From Acidobacteriota bacterium (GTDB lineage: Bacteria; Acidobacteriota; UBA890; WLXD01), in NCBI GenBank assembly GCA_012103255.1, contig WLXD01000006.1, forward strand, positions 186,001 to 250,000: a stretch of DNA of 64,000 nt, given 5' to 3'. The notes under the pieces were generated by a model that was given only the letters and a program-made list of their open reading frames with translations, was not told the origin of the DNA and did not search any database. Shown here one piece after another: positions 17,700-26,648 of this stretch. A program made the translations under genes and the position numbers. Position 1 is the stretch's first letter. The number at the start of each line of letters is the position of its first letter.

Positions 17700-18662
17700 T
17701 CAGAAGTTGGCGACGCGCTCGATCGCGGTAGCGATCGCAGCGGCATCGGGCAGGTAGTCATTTTCATGGGCCGGCGCAACAGGAGCGTCGTACCCCGTCA
17801 CGCGCTCTACTGGCGCCTCTAGATGCATGATGGCCTTCTCGGCTAGAGTGGCGCCGATCTCGGAAGCAAACCCGCCGCAGCGTGGCGCCTCCGACACCAC
17901 AACAGCGCGGCCAGTCTTCGCAATCGAACCGAGTAGCGCGCCGATATCGAAGGGCGCAAGAGTACGCAGATCGAGGACGTCCACCTGGATGCCCTTCTCC
18001 GCAGACAACTCTGCGGCGGCCATCGCTTGCGGCACGGTGCTGCCGTAGGTCACGAGGGTAAGATCCGCCCCTTCGCGTCTCAGCCTGGCAATACCGAGCG
18101 ACACGACCGCGTCATCCTCGACGGGAGCCGGCTGCCGATATGATCGCTTCGGCTCGAGGAAAATCACGGGATCGTCGCTGCGAATCGCGGCGCGCATCAG
18201 TCCAGCCGCGTCCGTGGCGTCTGCCGGAGCCGCGACGATGAGTCCCGGGACGTGGGCGAAGTGGGCCTCAGGGCTTTGTGATTGGGTCAGTCCGCCACCC
18301 ACTCCATACGGCACCCGCACGACCATCGGGCAGCTGTACATGCCGCCACTGCGATAGCGCATGCGGGCGACCTCGTTGAACAACTGCTCGGCGCCCGCCC
18401 AGATGAAGTCGGCGAACTGGATCTCCACCACAGGACGCATGCCGTACATCGCCAGACCCGCTGCCGTGCCGATTGCGCCGCCTTCGGAGATGGCGAGATC
18501 AACGACACGATCGGTTCCAAACTCCTCGGCGAGCCCCGCGGTGACGCCGAAGATCCCGCCCAGATCGGCGATCTCCTCGCCAAGAAGAAGAACGCGGTCG
18601 TCAGCAGCCATCTCCTCGCGAAGCGTCCGATTCAAGGCCTCGGCCATCGTGAGTTCAGTCAT
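17700..18662 (-). CDS. 2-oxoacid dehydrogenase E1 beta-subunit-like protein, altered active-site His
   Basis: This protein of 320 residues is a good full-length match to E1 beta: GEEIADLGGIFGVT, ISEGGAIGTAAG (Glu60, the ThDP N1' partner), EIQFADF, RYRSGG, and a C-terminal transketolase-C domain (VLDLRTLAPFD, VVSEAPRCGGF). The conserved HSQS/HSDS loop reads QSQS here (Gln127 in GLTQSQS), so the active-site His is replaced. The ATG at 18662 overlaps the E1 alpha stop (8-base span). Given simultaneous motif loss in E1 alpha, normal oxidative decarboxylation is doubtful. Confidence 0.88.
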   Translation of the reverse strand: MTELTMAEALNRTLREEMAADDRVLLLGEEIADLGGIFGVTAGLAEEFGTDRVVDLAISEGGAIGTAAGLAMYGMRPVVEIQFADFIWAGAEQLFNEVARMRYRSGGMYSCPMVVRVPYGVGGGLTQSQSPEAHFAHVPGLIVAAPADATDAAGLMRAAIRSDDPVIFLEPKRSYRQPAPVEDDAVVSLGIARLRREGADLTLVTYGSTVPQAMAAAELSAEKGIQVDVLDLRTLAPFDIGALLGSIAKTGRAVVVSEAPRCGGFASEIGATLAEKAIMHLEAPVERVTGYDAPVAPAHENDYLPDAAAIATAIERVANF

Positions 18663-19641
18663 CCGCGCCCCCGCGCAGTCTGGTGGACTGCTCTTGAAGC
18701 ATCCAAGGCGACTGTGCCCAAACGTCCTCCAGCATGGTGGCGCTTGAGAGTGGCGGCCGGCCACGGACGGTCTCGATGGCGTCGAGCACACGGGACTCGC
18801 TGCGGCGATTGAAGTCCTCTTCTCGCTGCGCATCCCAGAGACCGCGATGTTCGACAAAGCCTCTGAAGCGTCGTGCAGGATCACGCTCGGCGCTCTCCGG
18901 CTCAAGAACAGCTTCGATGAATACGGGGCCCTCGCCCGCCAGGGCTCTGCGCCGCGCCGTAGCTACCGTCTGCGCCACGGCAAGGCAATCCGAACCATCT
19001 ACCAATGCGGTCTCGAGGCCCAGACCAGCAGCGCGTTGCAGCGCCGTCGGCCGTTCGGTGCCGCGCGTGCGGCAGAGGAAAATCGCGGGCGCCTGATGAC
19101 GCACCGAGGTCGCAAGTCCGGTAAGAAAACTGCCCTGATCCATCGCTCCGCGACCGAAAATCGCCATGGCCACGTTCGGCGCCTGTCGGAGCTGCATGCC
19201 GTGGGCCACGCCAGCCGCCTGTGAAATGCTGGCGCCGACTGTCCCCGAGGGCGGCACAAACCGTCCGTCGGGCAAGCCGCCCTGTCCTGGCAACTGGCGA
19301 CCACGCACCAGATCTCCCTCCACTCCCCATACCTGTGCGAGCAGGTCCTCCAGTTGACCACCTCGGGCAAGGTACGCACCTAGATCGCGATACGAGGGGA
19401 AGAGCCAGTCGCCATCCTCGAGGGCGATCGCAGCACCGGCCGATGAGGCCGCGGCGGGCATCGCCGAGATGTAGAAACCCAGCTCGCCTGATTGCTGAAG
19501 GTCTGTACATGCTTGGTCGACAACCCGGGTCAGGACCAGGCTCTCGTAAAGAGTCCGCAGATCGCCGTCGTCCAGCAGCAATTTGCTGGACTCGGTTTGA
19601 TTGGGATCACCACCCAACAGGATCAGCAGTTGGCGCCCCAT
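18655..19641 (-). CDS. 2-oxoacid dehydrogenase E1 alpha-subunit-like protein, degenerate ThDP site
   Basis: This 328-residue protein aligns along its length with E1 alpha: a helix with LTRVVDQAC, FPSYRDLGAYLARG, GRQLP and SISQAAGVAHG. Key motifs are missing. GQEA is replaced by PAAA near residue 62, the P-x-H after GRQ is PGQ, the GDG of the ThDP/Mg motif is GRG (Arg164), its partner NN is TRG (about 192-194), and the HSxSDD phosphorylation-loop region is replaced by Glu/Arg-rich sequence (about 246-270). The ATG overlaps the lipA end by 19 bases. It is probably a pseudoenzyme or catalyses a different reaction. Confidence 0.85.
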   Translation of the reverse strand: MGRQLLILLGGDPNQTESSKLLLDDGDLRTLYESLVLTRVVDQACTDLQQSGELGFYISAMPAAASSAGAAIALEDGDWLFPSYRDLGAYLARGGQLEDLLAQVWGVEGDLVRGRQLPGQGGLPDGRFVPPSGTVGASISQAAGVAHGMQLRQAPNVAMAIFGRGAMDQGSFLTGLATSVRHQAPAIFLCRTRGTERPTALQRAAGLGLETALVDGSDCLAVAQTVATARRRALAGEGPVFIEAVLEPESAERDPARRFRGFVEHRGLWDAQREEDFNRRSESRVLDAIETVRGRPPLSSATMLEDVWAQSPWMLQEQSTRLRGGADD

Positions 19642-20606
19642 GCTGCCTCTTCGCTCGAAGGAGCGACTTCAGCTCGACGCTTGCGCACGAGCGATTCGAT
19701 GAAAAACTCGCCAGCTCGGTAGGAGCTGCGCACCAACGGCCCGGCTGCGACGTAGCGGAAACCCATCTCTTCCCCCGCCTCGCGGAGTGCATCGAAGCGC
19801 TCCGGGTGCACCCACTCCTGAACGTCGAGGTGCCGATGTGAGGGTTGGAGGTACTGACCCAAGGTCAAGAAGTCCACATCCGCGGCACGCAGGTCCTGCA
19901 TCGTTTGCAGCACCTCTTCGTGACTCTCTCCCAGGCCCAACATGATCGAAGACTTCGTGTAGGGCGCTAGTTGGTGGGCTTTGGCGTGCCGGAGTACATC
20001 AAGCGTCTGCTCGTACCCGCACCGGGCGTCGCGTACCGATCGCTCTAGTCGGCTCACGGTCTCGATGTTGTGGGCGAAGACGTCCATACCGGACTCGACG
20101 ACGGCGTCGATCGCGGATCGGTTTCCCGCAAAGTCTCCGACGAGAGCTTCAACAATCAACTCTGGCTCTGTGGTCTTCAGGTGCTCGATGCACTCGGATA
20201 CGTGCTCGGCACCGCCATCGGGCAAGTCATCGCGGTCGACCATGGTCAATACGATGTACTTGAGCCCCATCAGGGCAACGGACTCCGCGAGCTTGCGCGG
20301 CTCGTCACGATCGACCCAGCCGCCGGGATTGCCTGTCGTCACGGCGCAGAAACGACACCCGCGAGTGCACATCTCTCCGAGCAGCATGAAGGTGGCTGTT
20401 CCGCCTCCCCAACATTCTCCGACGTTGGGGCACTGGGCCTCTTCGCAGACGGTAAAGAGACCGCGCTCGCGCAGAGTGCGCTTGATCATCGTGTAGTTGT
20501 CGCCACCCGGCGCGCGGACCCGGAGCCAGTCGGGCTTGCGTCCGTCGCCGGGGGCAGGTCCGGCGCATCCGGGCACACCTTTGGAGAGCACAGGAAGATC
20601 AACCAT
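19623..20606 (-). CDS. lipA: Lipoyl synthase
   Basis: This 327-residue radical-SAM enzyme has the auxiliary-cluster motif [12 protein letters not shown] (Cys54, Cys59, Cys65), the radical-SAM motif CTRGCRFC (Cys80, Cys84, Cys87) and the C-terminal RSSY near residue 300 that supplies the Ser ligand. It inserts two sulfurs into octanoyl-E2 to form lipoyl groups. The ATG at 20606 gives the usual N-terminus. It is the first gene of the operon with E1, E2 and E3, so lipoylation and its E2 substrate are co-expressed. lipB is not in the window. Confidence 0.96.
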   Translation of the reverse strand: MVDLPVLSKGVPGCAGPAPGDGRKPDWLRVRAPGGDNYTMIKRTLRERGLFTVCEEAQCPNVGECWGGGTATFMLLGEMCTRGCRFCAVTTGNPGGWVDRDEPRKLAESVALMGLKYIVLTMVDRDDLPDGGAEHVSECIEHLKTTEPELIVEALVGDFAGNRSAIDAVVESGMDVFAHNIETVSRLERSVRDARCGYEQTLDVLRHAKAHQLAPYTKSSIMLGLGESHEEVLQTMQDLRAADVDFLTLGQYLQPSHRHLDVQEWVHPERFDALREAGEEMGFRYVAAGPLVRSSYRAGEFFIESLVRKRRAEVAPSSEEAAWGANC

Positions 20607-20721
20607 GGCGCCGATTATCCCATACGTGCCCGAACTTCGACGGCGGGGTTCCCCTGTATCGCAGTCCCTCCCAGGCGTCGGCGTGCGACAATGGGCGGCG
20701 CCCAAATGGGGGGGCACACGA

Positions 20722-21516
20722 ATGCGACCGTACCTGGATCTGATGCGCGACGTTCTGGAAACCGGCGCCGAGAAAGACGACCGTACCGGAACCGGTACGC
20801 GCAGTGTCTTCGGCCGCCAACTTCGGTTCGACCTCGCCGAGGGCTTCCCGCTGGTCACCACCAAGAAGCTCCACCTGAAGTCGATCATTCACGAACTGCT
20901 CTGGTTCTTGCAGGGGTCCACAAACGTCGGCTATCTGAACGAGAACGGTGTTTCCATCTGGAACGAGTGGGCCGACGCAAACGGTGAGCTCGGCCCGATC
21001 TACGGACACCAGTGGCGTAGCTGGCCCGCACCGGACGGTGCCACTCACGATCAGATCCGCTGGGTACTCCGCGAAATCGAATCCAACCCGACATCGCGTC
21101 GACTGATCGTGTCGGCCTGGAACGTCGCCGCCATCGAAACGATGGCGCTTCCTCCATGCCACACGCTGTTTCAGTTCTACGTCCGCGACGGACGCGTTTC
21201 GTGTCAGCTGTACCAGCGCAGCGCCGACATCTTCCTCGGCGTCCCGTTCAACATCGCGTCCTATGCCCTGCTCACCATGATGGTCGCACAGGTCACCGGG
21301 CACGCACCGGGCGACTTCGTCATCACGCTCGGCGATGCGCACCTGTACAGCAACCACCTGGATCAGGCGCAGGAGCAGCTCGCGCGGGATCCGCGGCCCC
21401 GGCCGCGAATGACGCTCAACCCGGACGTCCGAGATATCGATGGCTTCCGCTACGAAGACTTCGTGCTCTCGGAATACGATCCGCACCCCCACATCAAGGC
21501 GCCGGTGGCGGTGTGA
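20722..21516 (+). CDS. thyA: Thymidylate synthase
   Basis: This 264-residue protein matches the length of canonical ThyA. It has RTGTGT near the N-terminus (dUMP phosphate Arg), the [10 protein letters not shown] active site with Cys146, [16 protein letters not shown] and a C-terminal PVAV. It methylates dUMP using methylene-tetrahydrofolate, giving dTMP and dihydrofolate. The ATG at 20722 follows a G-rich stretch (GGGGGG) 8 bases upstream. Its stop overlaps the folA start (TGATG), so the dihydrofolate produced is recycled by the next gene product. It is divergent from lipA with 115 bases between. Confidence 0.97.
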   Translation: MRPYLDLMRDVLETGAEKDDRTGTGTRSVFGRQLRFDLAEGFPLVTTKKLHLKSIIHELLWFLQGSTNVGYLNENGVSIWNEWADANGELGPIYGHQWRSWPAPDGATHDQIRWVLREIESNPTSRRLIVSAWNVAAIETMALPPCHTLFQFYVRDGRVSCQLYQRSADIFLGVPFNIASYALLTMMVAQVTGHAPGDFVITLGDAHLYSNHLDQAQEQLARDPRPRPRMTLNPDVRDIDGFRYEDFVLSEYDPHPHIKAPVAV

Positions 21517-22031
21517 TGGACGAAGCGACCCGTAGGCCGCCGCACGTCGCGGTGATAGCGGCGGTCGCCGATACCGGGGTTATCGGCCGGGACAACGATC
21601 TGCCCTGGCGCCTGTCTGATGATCTCCGTCGCTTCAAACGACTCACCCTCGGGCATCCGGTTGTCATGGGACGCCGTACGTTCGAGTCGATGGGGCGACC
21701 GCTCCCGGGGCGACAGAATCTGGTTCTGAGCCGAGATCCAGAGTTCCAGCCGCCTGACGTCGAAGTGCACCCAAGTCTGGGCGGAGCCTTGGCCGCGGTG
21801 GCTGACGCCGAAATCGTCTTCGTTCTGGGAGGTCGCCAGATCTTCGCCGCCGCGCTCGAGATCGCCGACCGCCTCTACCTCACCCGCGTCCATGCGGACG
21901 TTGCCGGTGATGTCTACTTCCCCGACTACGACCGGTCGCGGTGGAACCTCGAGCACTCCTCCGAGCACGAGGCTGACGAGCGCAACGAGCACAGCTTCAC
22001 GTTCGAGGACTACGTCCGCGCTCAGGCCTAG
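21516..22031 (+). CDS. folA: Dihydrofolate reductase
   Basis: This 171-residue protein has the folate/NADPH signature VAVIAAVADTGVIGRDNDLPW, RFKRLTLGHPVVMGRRTFES and VLGGRQIFA. It reduces dihydrofolate to tetrahydrofolate, completing the cycle with ThyA. Its ATG overlaps the thyA stop by one base. The 3' end overlaps the convergent UnbV-type gene by 4 bases. No terminator is visible between them. Confidence 0.95.
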   Translation: MDEATRRPPHVAVIAAVADTGVIGRDNDLPWRLSDDLRRFKRLTLGHPVVMGRRTFESMGRPLPGRQNLVLSRDPEFQPPDVEVHPSLGGALAAVADAEIVFVLGGRQIFAAALEIADRLYLTRVHADVAGDVYFPDYDRSRWNLEHSSEHEADERNEHSFTFEDYVRAQA

Positions 22032-25000
22032 CGCTGCGGCCGGAGCGGAACATTCACCTCACGCGCTGGCCGCGTGTTGTAGAGGCTCCGCCAGGTCGGT
22101 CCATCCGCCGCATCGTCGACGGTCAACGCTTCTCGTGGATACTCGCGCATCCGGTGAGTGGGCAACGGTTCGACCCGATCGCCGCCGACGGTATTCGGGT
22201 CGCCGTCTTTCACCCAGCCGTTCAGATAGAGCAGCCAATCGCGACGCCAGCCCGTCGCCACCTCCGGTAGCTCATCCCGGAATCGAACCGCCACCTCATC
22301 GCCTGTGCCGATCAGTACCAACCGGTCATCGGCTTGATCCAAAAGATCGTCGAGTTCGCCGTATCGCGTGTAGGACCCCCGATGCTGGTTCCAGTTCGAG
22401 CTGCTCGACACATTGGCGTACGAGAAGCTCTCGAACCCGTCAACATCACGCGTAAGTTCAGAGAACCCGCGCCAGCGGATGGTCGCAGTCTCGGGCGCCA
22501 GAACATGTACTCGCGGGGCAATGCCGCTTGATTGACCCGATGCGCCGCGCATCTCCAAGCCACCCGGCTCCGGGACTCCCCATTCCGCGTGCCAGTCGCC
22601 GTTGGGGCGATACAAACCGCTGGCGTCTCCCTCGGCATAGGCCGCTGCATCCCAATAGAGGCGCATCGTCGTGACCAGGCGGATTCGCGGATCGGCGGGC
22701 CGGATCACGCCATCGAGTTCCACGACGAGCGTCGAGTTCTTGGCATTGGGCAGCCCGATGTCCTCGATCGCGGTATGCCACCCTCCCCGGCCATTCGGAA
22801 CATCGAGTCTGACGGGAGCGAAGCGGACTCGCGGGTCCTCGTCGACCTGAAGGTTGATCGACCCGGTCGCCCAGTAGACCCAGCCCGTGAGGATCAGGCG
22901 GGCAGCGGCGGGCGTGCTGGATGCTGGAACAACAAACTCGAGATGGTGTTCGGTTGCGAGCCCTTCGTAGAGGTAGGGCTCGAACGGTCGCGCGCGAGTT
23001 CCATCGAGACGCGCCAGCTCTCCAGTCCAGTCACGACCATCCTGATCGACCGCCTTGACCGGCTGCGCTCCCTCCACCGAATAGATCCCGAACTCGGGAT
23101 GAGGCGGCGGCACGAAGCGCTCGTCCGGATAGATCTCTGTACCGACCGGGTGGTCGACCGCGAGGAGTCGCACCGCGTCGAGATAGCCGGCCTCCCGCAG
23201 TTCCTCCGTGAGACGCACCTCCAGGAAGCCGTCGCGTGGTTGGAGCGCCTCCCCCGGGATCGGCACGTACTCGTCATAATCCGCAGGGTGAATCACGTCG
23301 GCTGAAAGCGGCATCCCCAGTGGGGCAACACCCAGCACCTCGTTGATGAACCGCCACTCCGTGCCATCCCACGTGTACAGGAGCGGACAGGAGCCCTCGA
23401 GACGCTCGACCTCGCCGATGGGCTCGAGCGTCGCATTCGCAAGGACATCCGTCTCATTCTGAATAATGCCGTTCGGCCAGGTGACACGCACTACGTCTGC
23501 CGCGGCGGCGGTGCCAAGTCCGAGATGCAGCCACCGAGCCCTTTGCAGGCGTCGCTGGTAGGCGCCACCAACCTTGACCTCGATCAACCCACCGATTCCC
23601 TCGAGATTGTTCTTCACGCCGTGCAGACCCAGGCGCATCCAGCCGCCTAACGGCGCCGGCTGCGTCAACAAGATCAACTCGCCAGATCGATCGACCAGCA
23701 CGTCCAGCGAACCATCGCCGTCGTGATCCACCAGGTCCAGAACCCGGTGAACGTCGTCGAGTTCGTTGGCCGCTACGAAGCCGGGGCCTCCGTCATTGAC
23801 GAAGATCCGCCCGGCATCGTCAACGAGGTCGAGCCATCCATCATTGTTGAGATCGCCGACGTGAAATCCTGCGGCATCAGAGGGCACTGTCAGCGGCGCG
23901 CCAAAGGTCCCGTCGCCGTTGTTGATCAGCAACTCTGCACCCATTGGTCCGCTACGCAGCAGATCGAACCAACCGTCATTGTCAAAGTCTTCGGCCGCGG
24001 CTCCCGTGGCTGCCAGTCGACCGCCGGCCCCGACCGAGGCGCCGAGCTCGACGAATCGATTCGCGCGCGCGTTTGAATACAGCGACGTGTCGCCATCGTC
24101 CCGGATCACGTAGAAATCCACGTCGCTGTCGTCGTCGAAATCGGCCCACGCCATCGCCCTCGCAGCTCCGCCGCCGAGGCCTGCTTCCTCCGTGAGTTCT
24201 GCGAAGCTCCAGTCGCCGTGATTGGCGATCCAGCGGAATCCGCGTCCGTCTTCGCCAGTGAGGATCATCAGGTCGAGATCGCCATCGTGATCAGCGTCGA
24301 CCCAGTCTGCAGCGCGCACCCCTTCCATAGCCGGAAAGCCGGTGGTTTCAGCCGGAACGAACTCACCGGACCCCATGTTCCGGAACAGCTTCAGACCGTC
24401 GCCGGACGCAACAACGGCGTCCGGCAGTCCGTCACGATCTACATCTCCCAATGCGAGCAGTGGGCCCGCCACCGGGATAGCCGTAACAAGCTCGTTCACA
24501 TCCCCGCGGTCGTCCGCCAGGACGATCGCTACGCCGGCGCCGACATCTCTTGCCGCGACGGAACCCTGGCCCGCCGGCGACGCGACGCCCACTGCCCGAG
24601 CGTCGAAACTCAGGTCCGCAGCGGTCGCCGGGTTCGCCGCCACGAGATTCGTTCGCGGCACCTCGATGCGTTTGTGACGCCCCGCTTCGAGTGCCGTCGC
24701 CGCCCGTTGTGCCTGCGAAAGACGGGGTTGGTGCTCCTGGTAGCGCTCCATGAAGGGGCGCGCGGCATCGATTCCCTGCCCCACGATCAGCGCCCGACCG
24801 GTGCGGTAGAGACTCGACACGAAGAACTGCTGGCCGATATCGAACCCCATGTCGATGACCCGCTCGTAGAGCGGCAACGCGTTGTCGACGAGCCCTTGAT
24901 TGTGGAGCGCCGCTGCCCAGTTGTAGAGGGTCGCGGGATCGGTCCCATCACTCGCTGCCCCGGATGCGAATTCCGCCGAGGCCTCCGCGTCCCGGCCACG

Positions 25001-25366
25001 CCGCGAATAGACGAGACCCCTGAAGAAATGCGTCGCCGCGTGCCCCGGCGCCAACGCGTCCGCATTCTCGAGTGCCGTCAGGATCGAGTCGTCAGTCGCC
25101 TCGTCCCCGCTCAGCTCGTAGCGGGCGAGAGCCAGGTTGCGCCAATCAGCCGCCGTCGCGTCGGGAGCGGCAACAACCTGCGCGAAGATCTCGATCGCCG
25201 CGGCCGTTCGCTTCTCTTCAAAATGGGCCTGGCCCATGTTTCTCATGGCCTGCAGATCAGCAGGTCCCTGGAGCGACCAAACCCAGGCGAGAAAAGCACT
25301 GGCTGCGAGGGCTGCCAGTACGGCCGGGCCGAGTGCCTCGCCAGAATTACCGTGCCGCTTGTTCAT
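22028..25366 (-). CDS. Large exported TPR / FG-GAP (VCBS) repeat / ASPIC-UnbV protein
   Basis: This 1112-residue protein starts with a hydrophobic helix (residues 13-32) that looks like a signal anchor. Residues about 35-220 are TPR-like helices. About 290-560 holds repeated Asp-rich FG-GAP/VCBS units (for example DVDRDGLPD, DADHDGDLD, DFDNDGWFD, DLNNDGWLD) that bind calcium in beta-propellers. An ASPIC/UnbV domain follows (GIGGLIEVKVGG, VRVTWPNG, about 575-640). The last 470 residues are a conserved-looking beta-rich region with no motif I recognise. Proteins of this architecture are common in Acidobacteriota and Planctomycetota and have no known biochemical function. It is probably periplasmic or cell-surface. 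Confidence 0.75.
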   Translation of the reverse strand: MNKRHGNSGEALGPAVLAALAASAFLAWVWSLQGPADLQAMRNMGQAHFEEKRTAAAIEIFAQVVAAPDATAADWRNLALARYELSGDEATDDSILTALENADALAPGHAATHFFRGLVYSRRGRDAEASAEFASGAASDGTDPATLYNWAAALHNQGLVDNALPLYERVIDMGFDIGQQFFVSSLYRTGRALIVGQGIDAARPFMERYQEHQPRLSQAQRAATALEAGRHKRIEVPRTNLVAANPATAADLSFDARAVGVASPAGQGSVAARDVGAGVAIVLADDRGDVNELVTAIPVAGPLLALGDVDRDGLPDAVVASGDGLKLFRNMGSGEFVPAETTGFPAMEGVRAADWVDADHDGDLDLMILTGEDGRGFRWIANHGDWSFAELTEEAGLGGGAARAMAWADFDDDSDVDFYVIRDDGDTSLYSNARANRFVELGASVGAGGRLAATGAAAEDFDNDGWFDLLRSGPMGAELLINNGDGTFGAPLTVPSDAAGFHVGDLNNDGWLDLVDDAGRIFVNDGGPGFVAANELDDVHRVLDLVDHDGDGSLDVLVDRSGELILLTQPAPLGGWMRLGLHGVKNNLEGIGGLIEVKVGGAYQRRLQRARWLHLGLGTAAAADVVRVTWPNGIIQNETDVLANATLEPIGEVERLEGSCPLLYTWDGTEWRFINEVLGVAPLGMPLSADVIHPADYDEYVPIPGEALQPRDGFLEVRLTEELREAGYLDAVRLLAVDHPVGTEIYPDERFVPPPHPEFGIYSVEGAQPVKAVDQDGRDWTGELARLDGTRARPFEPYLYEGLATEHHLEFVVPASSTPAAARLILTGWVYWATGSINLQVDEDPRVRFAPVRLDVPNGRGGWHTAIEDIGLPNAKNSTLVVELDGVIRPADPRIRLVTTMRLYWDAAAYAEGDASGLYRPNGDWHAEWGVPEPGGLEMRGASGQSSGIAPRVHVLAPETATIRWRGFSELTRDVDGFESFSYANVSSSSNWNQHRGSYTRYGELDDLLDQADDRLVLIGTGDEVAVRFRDELPEVATGWRRDWLLYLNGWVKDGDPNTVGGDRVEPLPTHRMREYPREALTVDDAADGPTWRSLYNTRPAREVNVPLRPQR

Positions 25367-25453
25367 GACTGGTTGCTACTCGGTTGGTGGTTCTTTGGGG
25401 ACATCGACCGCCTTGGCACTCGGCTTCAGTGTACGACTGCGCGCGGGGCCGTC

Positions 25454-25482
25454 GCAGGCCGCCGGTCACGCCGCGATATATT
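25454..25482 (+). promoter_or_regulatory. Possible -10 region for the BON-domain gene
   Basis: TATATT at 25477-25482 is a good -10 hexamer 34 bases upstream of the start codon. The -35 region at 25454-25459 (GCAGGC) is poor, so an activator or an alternative sigma factor may be required, or the match is by chance. Confidence 0.3.
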
Positions 25483-25515
25483 CCGACACACACTCGCCAC
25501 GCTTGGAGATATCGG

Positions 25516-25878
25516 ATGCGACGCACACTCTTCGTGTTCCTGTTCGGATTGATCGCCGGAATCGCCGTCATCTTCGTGCTCGACAGTGGGGTCGACCTCG
25601 GCTCGATGGGAGACAGCGCGAGTGAAGTTCTCGACGACGCCGAGCGCGGAGCCCGGCACCTGCAACTCGAAGCCCGGGTTCGAACCGCGCTCGCTCTGCA
25701 AAAGGATTTCGACCTCTTCGGCGGTATCGGTGTCTCCGCGGAGGACGACACGATCACGCTGACCGGCAAGGTGGGCTCTGAGGATCAGCAGGCGCTCGCG
25801 GAGTTGATCGCGAAAGGCGTCGATGGCGTGGGCGCGGTGATCAACGAGCTAGAGATCCAATCGACCGAGTCAGACTGA
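25516..25878 (+). CDS. Small membrane-anchored BON-domain protein
   Basis: This 120-residue protein has an N-terminal transmembrane helix (residues 4-22), a short linker and a BON domain (about 48-115) with LEARVRTALALQ, the conserved ITLTGKV strand and the Val-Asp-Gly-Val turn followed by INELEI. BON domains bind phospholipid or attach proteins to membranes and are often envelope-stress proteins (OsmY type). The ATG at 25516 has GGAG 7 bases upstream; a longer frame upstream is not supported. Its 3' end faces the ferredoxin gene, with a terminator between. Confidence 0.8.
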   Translation: MRRTLFVFLFGLIAGIAVIFVLDSGVDLGSMGDSASEVLDDAERGARHLQLEARVRTALALQKDFDLFGGIGVSAEDDTITLTGKVGSEDQQALAELIAKGVDGVGAVINELEIQSTESD

Positions 25879-25887
25879 CTCGCGGCG

Positions 25888-25918
25888 AAAAAAACGGGCC
25901 GCCCGATGGGCGACCCGT
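25888..25918 (-). terminator. Intrinsic terminator of the ferredoxin gene
   Basis: An 11-base-pair stem (ACGGGTCGCCC with GGGCGGCCCGT on the minus strand, including one G-U pair) with a 3-base loop at 25894-25918 is followed on the minus strand by seven Ts (25894-25888). On the plus strand the stem has a C-A mismatch and no T-run, so it mainly serves the leftward ferredoxin transcript. Confidence 0.85.
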
Positions 25919-25938
25919 CCAAATCTCGTGGTTCGTGG

Positions 25939-26238
<300 letters not shown>

Positions 26239-26319
26239 CTCTGGCTCTCTCCTGCCTACGTCGTTCGTTCTTGCGATTAACTGGCTCCGACAGGGCCCGA
26301 TCAGCCCCGACGTCTCGCC

Positions 26320-26347
26320 AACATAACACAGCGCACCGCGGCGACAA
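26320..26347 (-). promoter_or_regulatory. Weak candidate promoter for the ferredoxin gene
   Basis: On the minus strand TTGTCG (26347-26342) and TATGTT (26325-26320) are separated by 16 bases, each matching four of six consensus positions. The -10 is 82 bases upstream of the fdxA start codon. This is plausible but weak. Confidence 0.3.
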
Positions 26348-26433
26348 ACAACTCGCGGCCGCCCATTTTCGGGCTGGCCAAATCTCCGCAGCGACGCCCG
26401 ATCCGGGCTCCTCGGCCCGCGACCGACGGTCGA

Positions 26434-26523
26434 ACCGCGGGTCGGAGCAAAAAAAACGCTGCACTTATGCACAAATTCATACGCCCAATTTTCGCCGAAA
26501 GGCGAAGCTGCGCGACCCGCGGT
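26434..26523. other. Structured AT-rich island between fdxA and nrdJ (possible RNA element)
   Basis: A perfect 11-base inverted repeat (ACCGCGGGTCG at 26434-26444 and CGACCCGCGGT at 26513-26523) encloses 68 bases holding an A8 run (26449-26456), a TGCA-ctta-TGCA hairpin (26460-26471) and a perfect 6-bp hairpin with a GAAA tetraloop (26491-26506). The closing stem can be extended outward by CGGT/ACCG (26427-26430 with 26528-26531). It lies upstream of both candidate flanking promoters, so it is not obviously part of either leader. The strand of any RNA is unknown. The rest of the 521-base gap (26239-26759) holds only the sites listed separately. Confidence 0.4.
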
Positions 26524-26592
26524 GAACACCGCTGCCACTGAACACGCGACCACATAGGCGCCTGACGCTCCTGCGGGTTTTCAACACCTTTT

Positions 26593-26640
26593 GCACAGTA
26601 TGTCGTAGGCCTGTTGAGACCACCCCCCTACATCTTGTGG
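26593..26640 (+). promoter_or_regulatory. Candidate NrdR box pair upstream of nrdJ
   Basis: GCACAGTATGTCGTAG (26593-26608) and CCCCTACATCTTGTGG (26625-26640) each resemble the 16-base NrdR consensus (acaCwAtATaTwGtgt). Their centres are 32 bases apart, about three helical turns, the usual arrangement for paired NrdR boxes in front of ribonucleotide reductase operons. The second box is the better match. They sit just upstream of the candidate nrdJ -35 element. The nrdR gene itself is not in the window. Confidence 0.65.
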
Positions 26641-26648
26641 TGCGCGTC

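Noticed and set aside
24218-25552. 444-codon frame opposite the UnbV-type gene
   Set aside because: Shadow frame with Arg/His-rich composition and no domain; the opposite strand has clear FG-GAP and TPR motifs.
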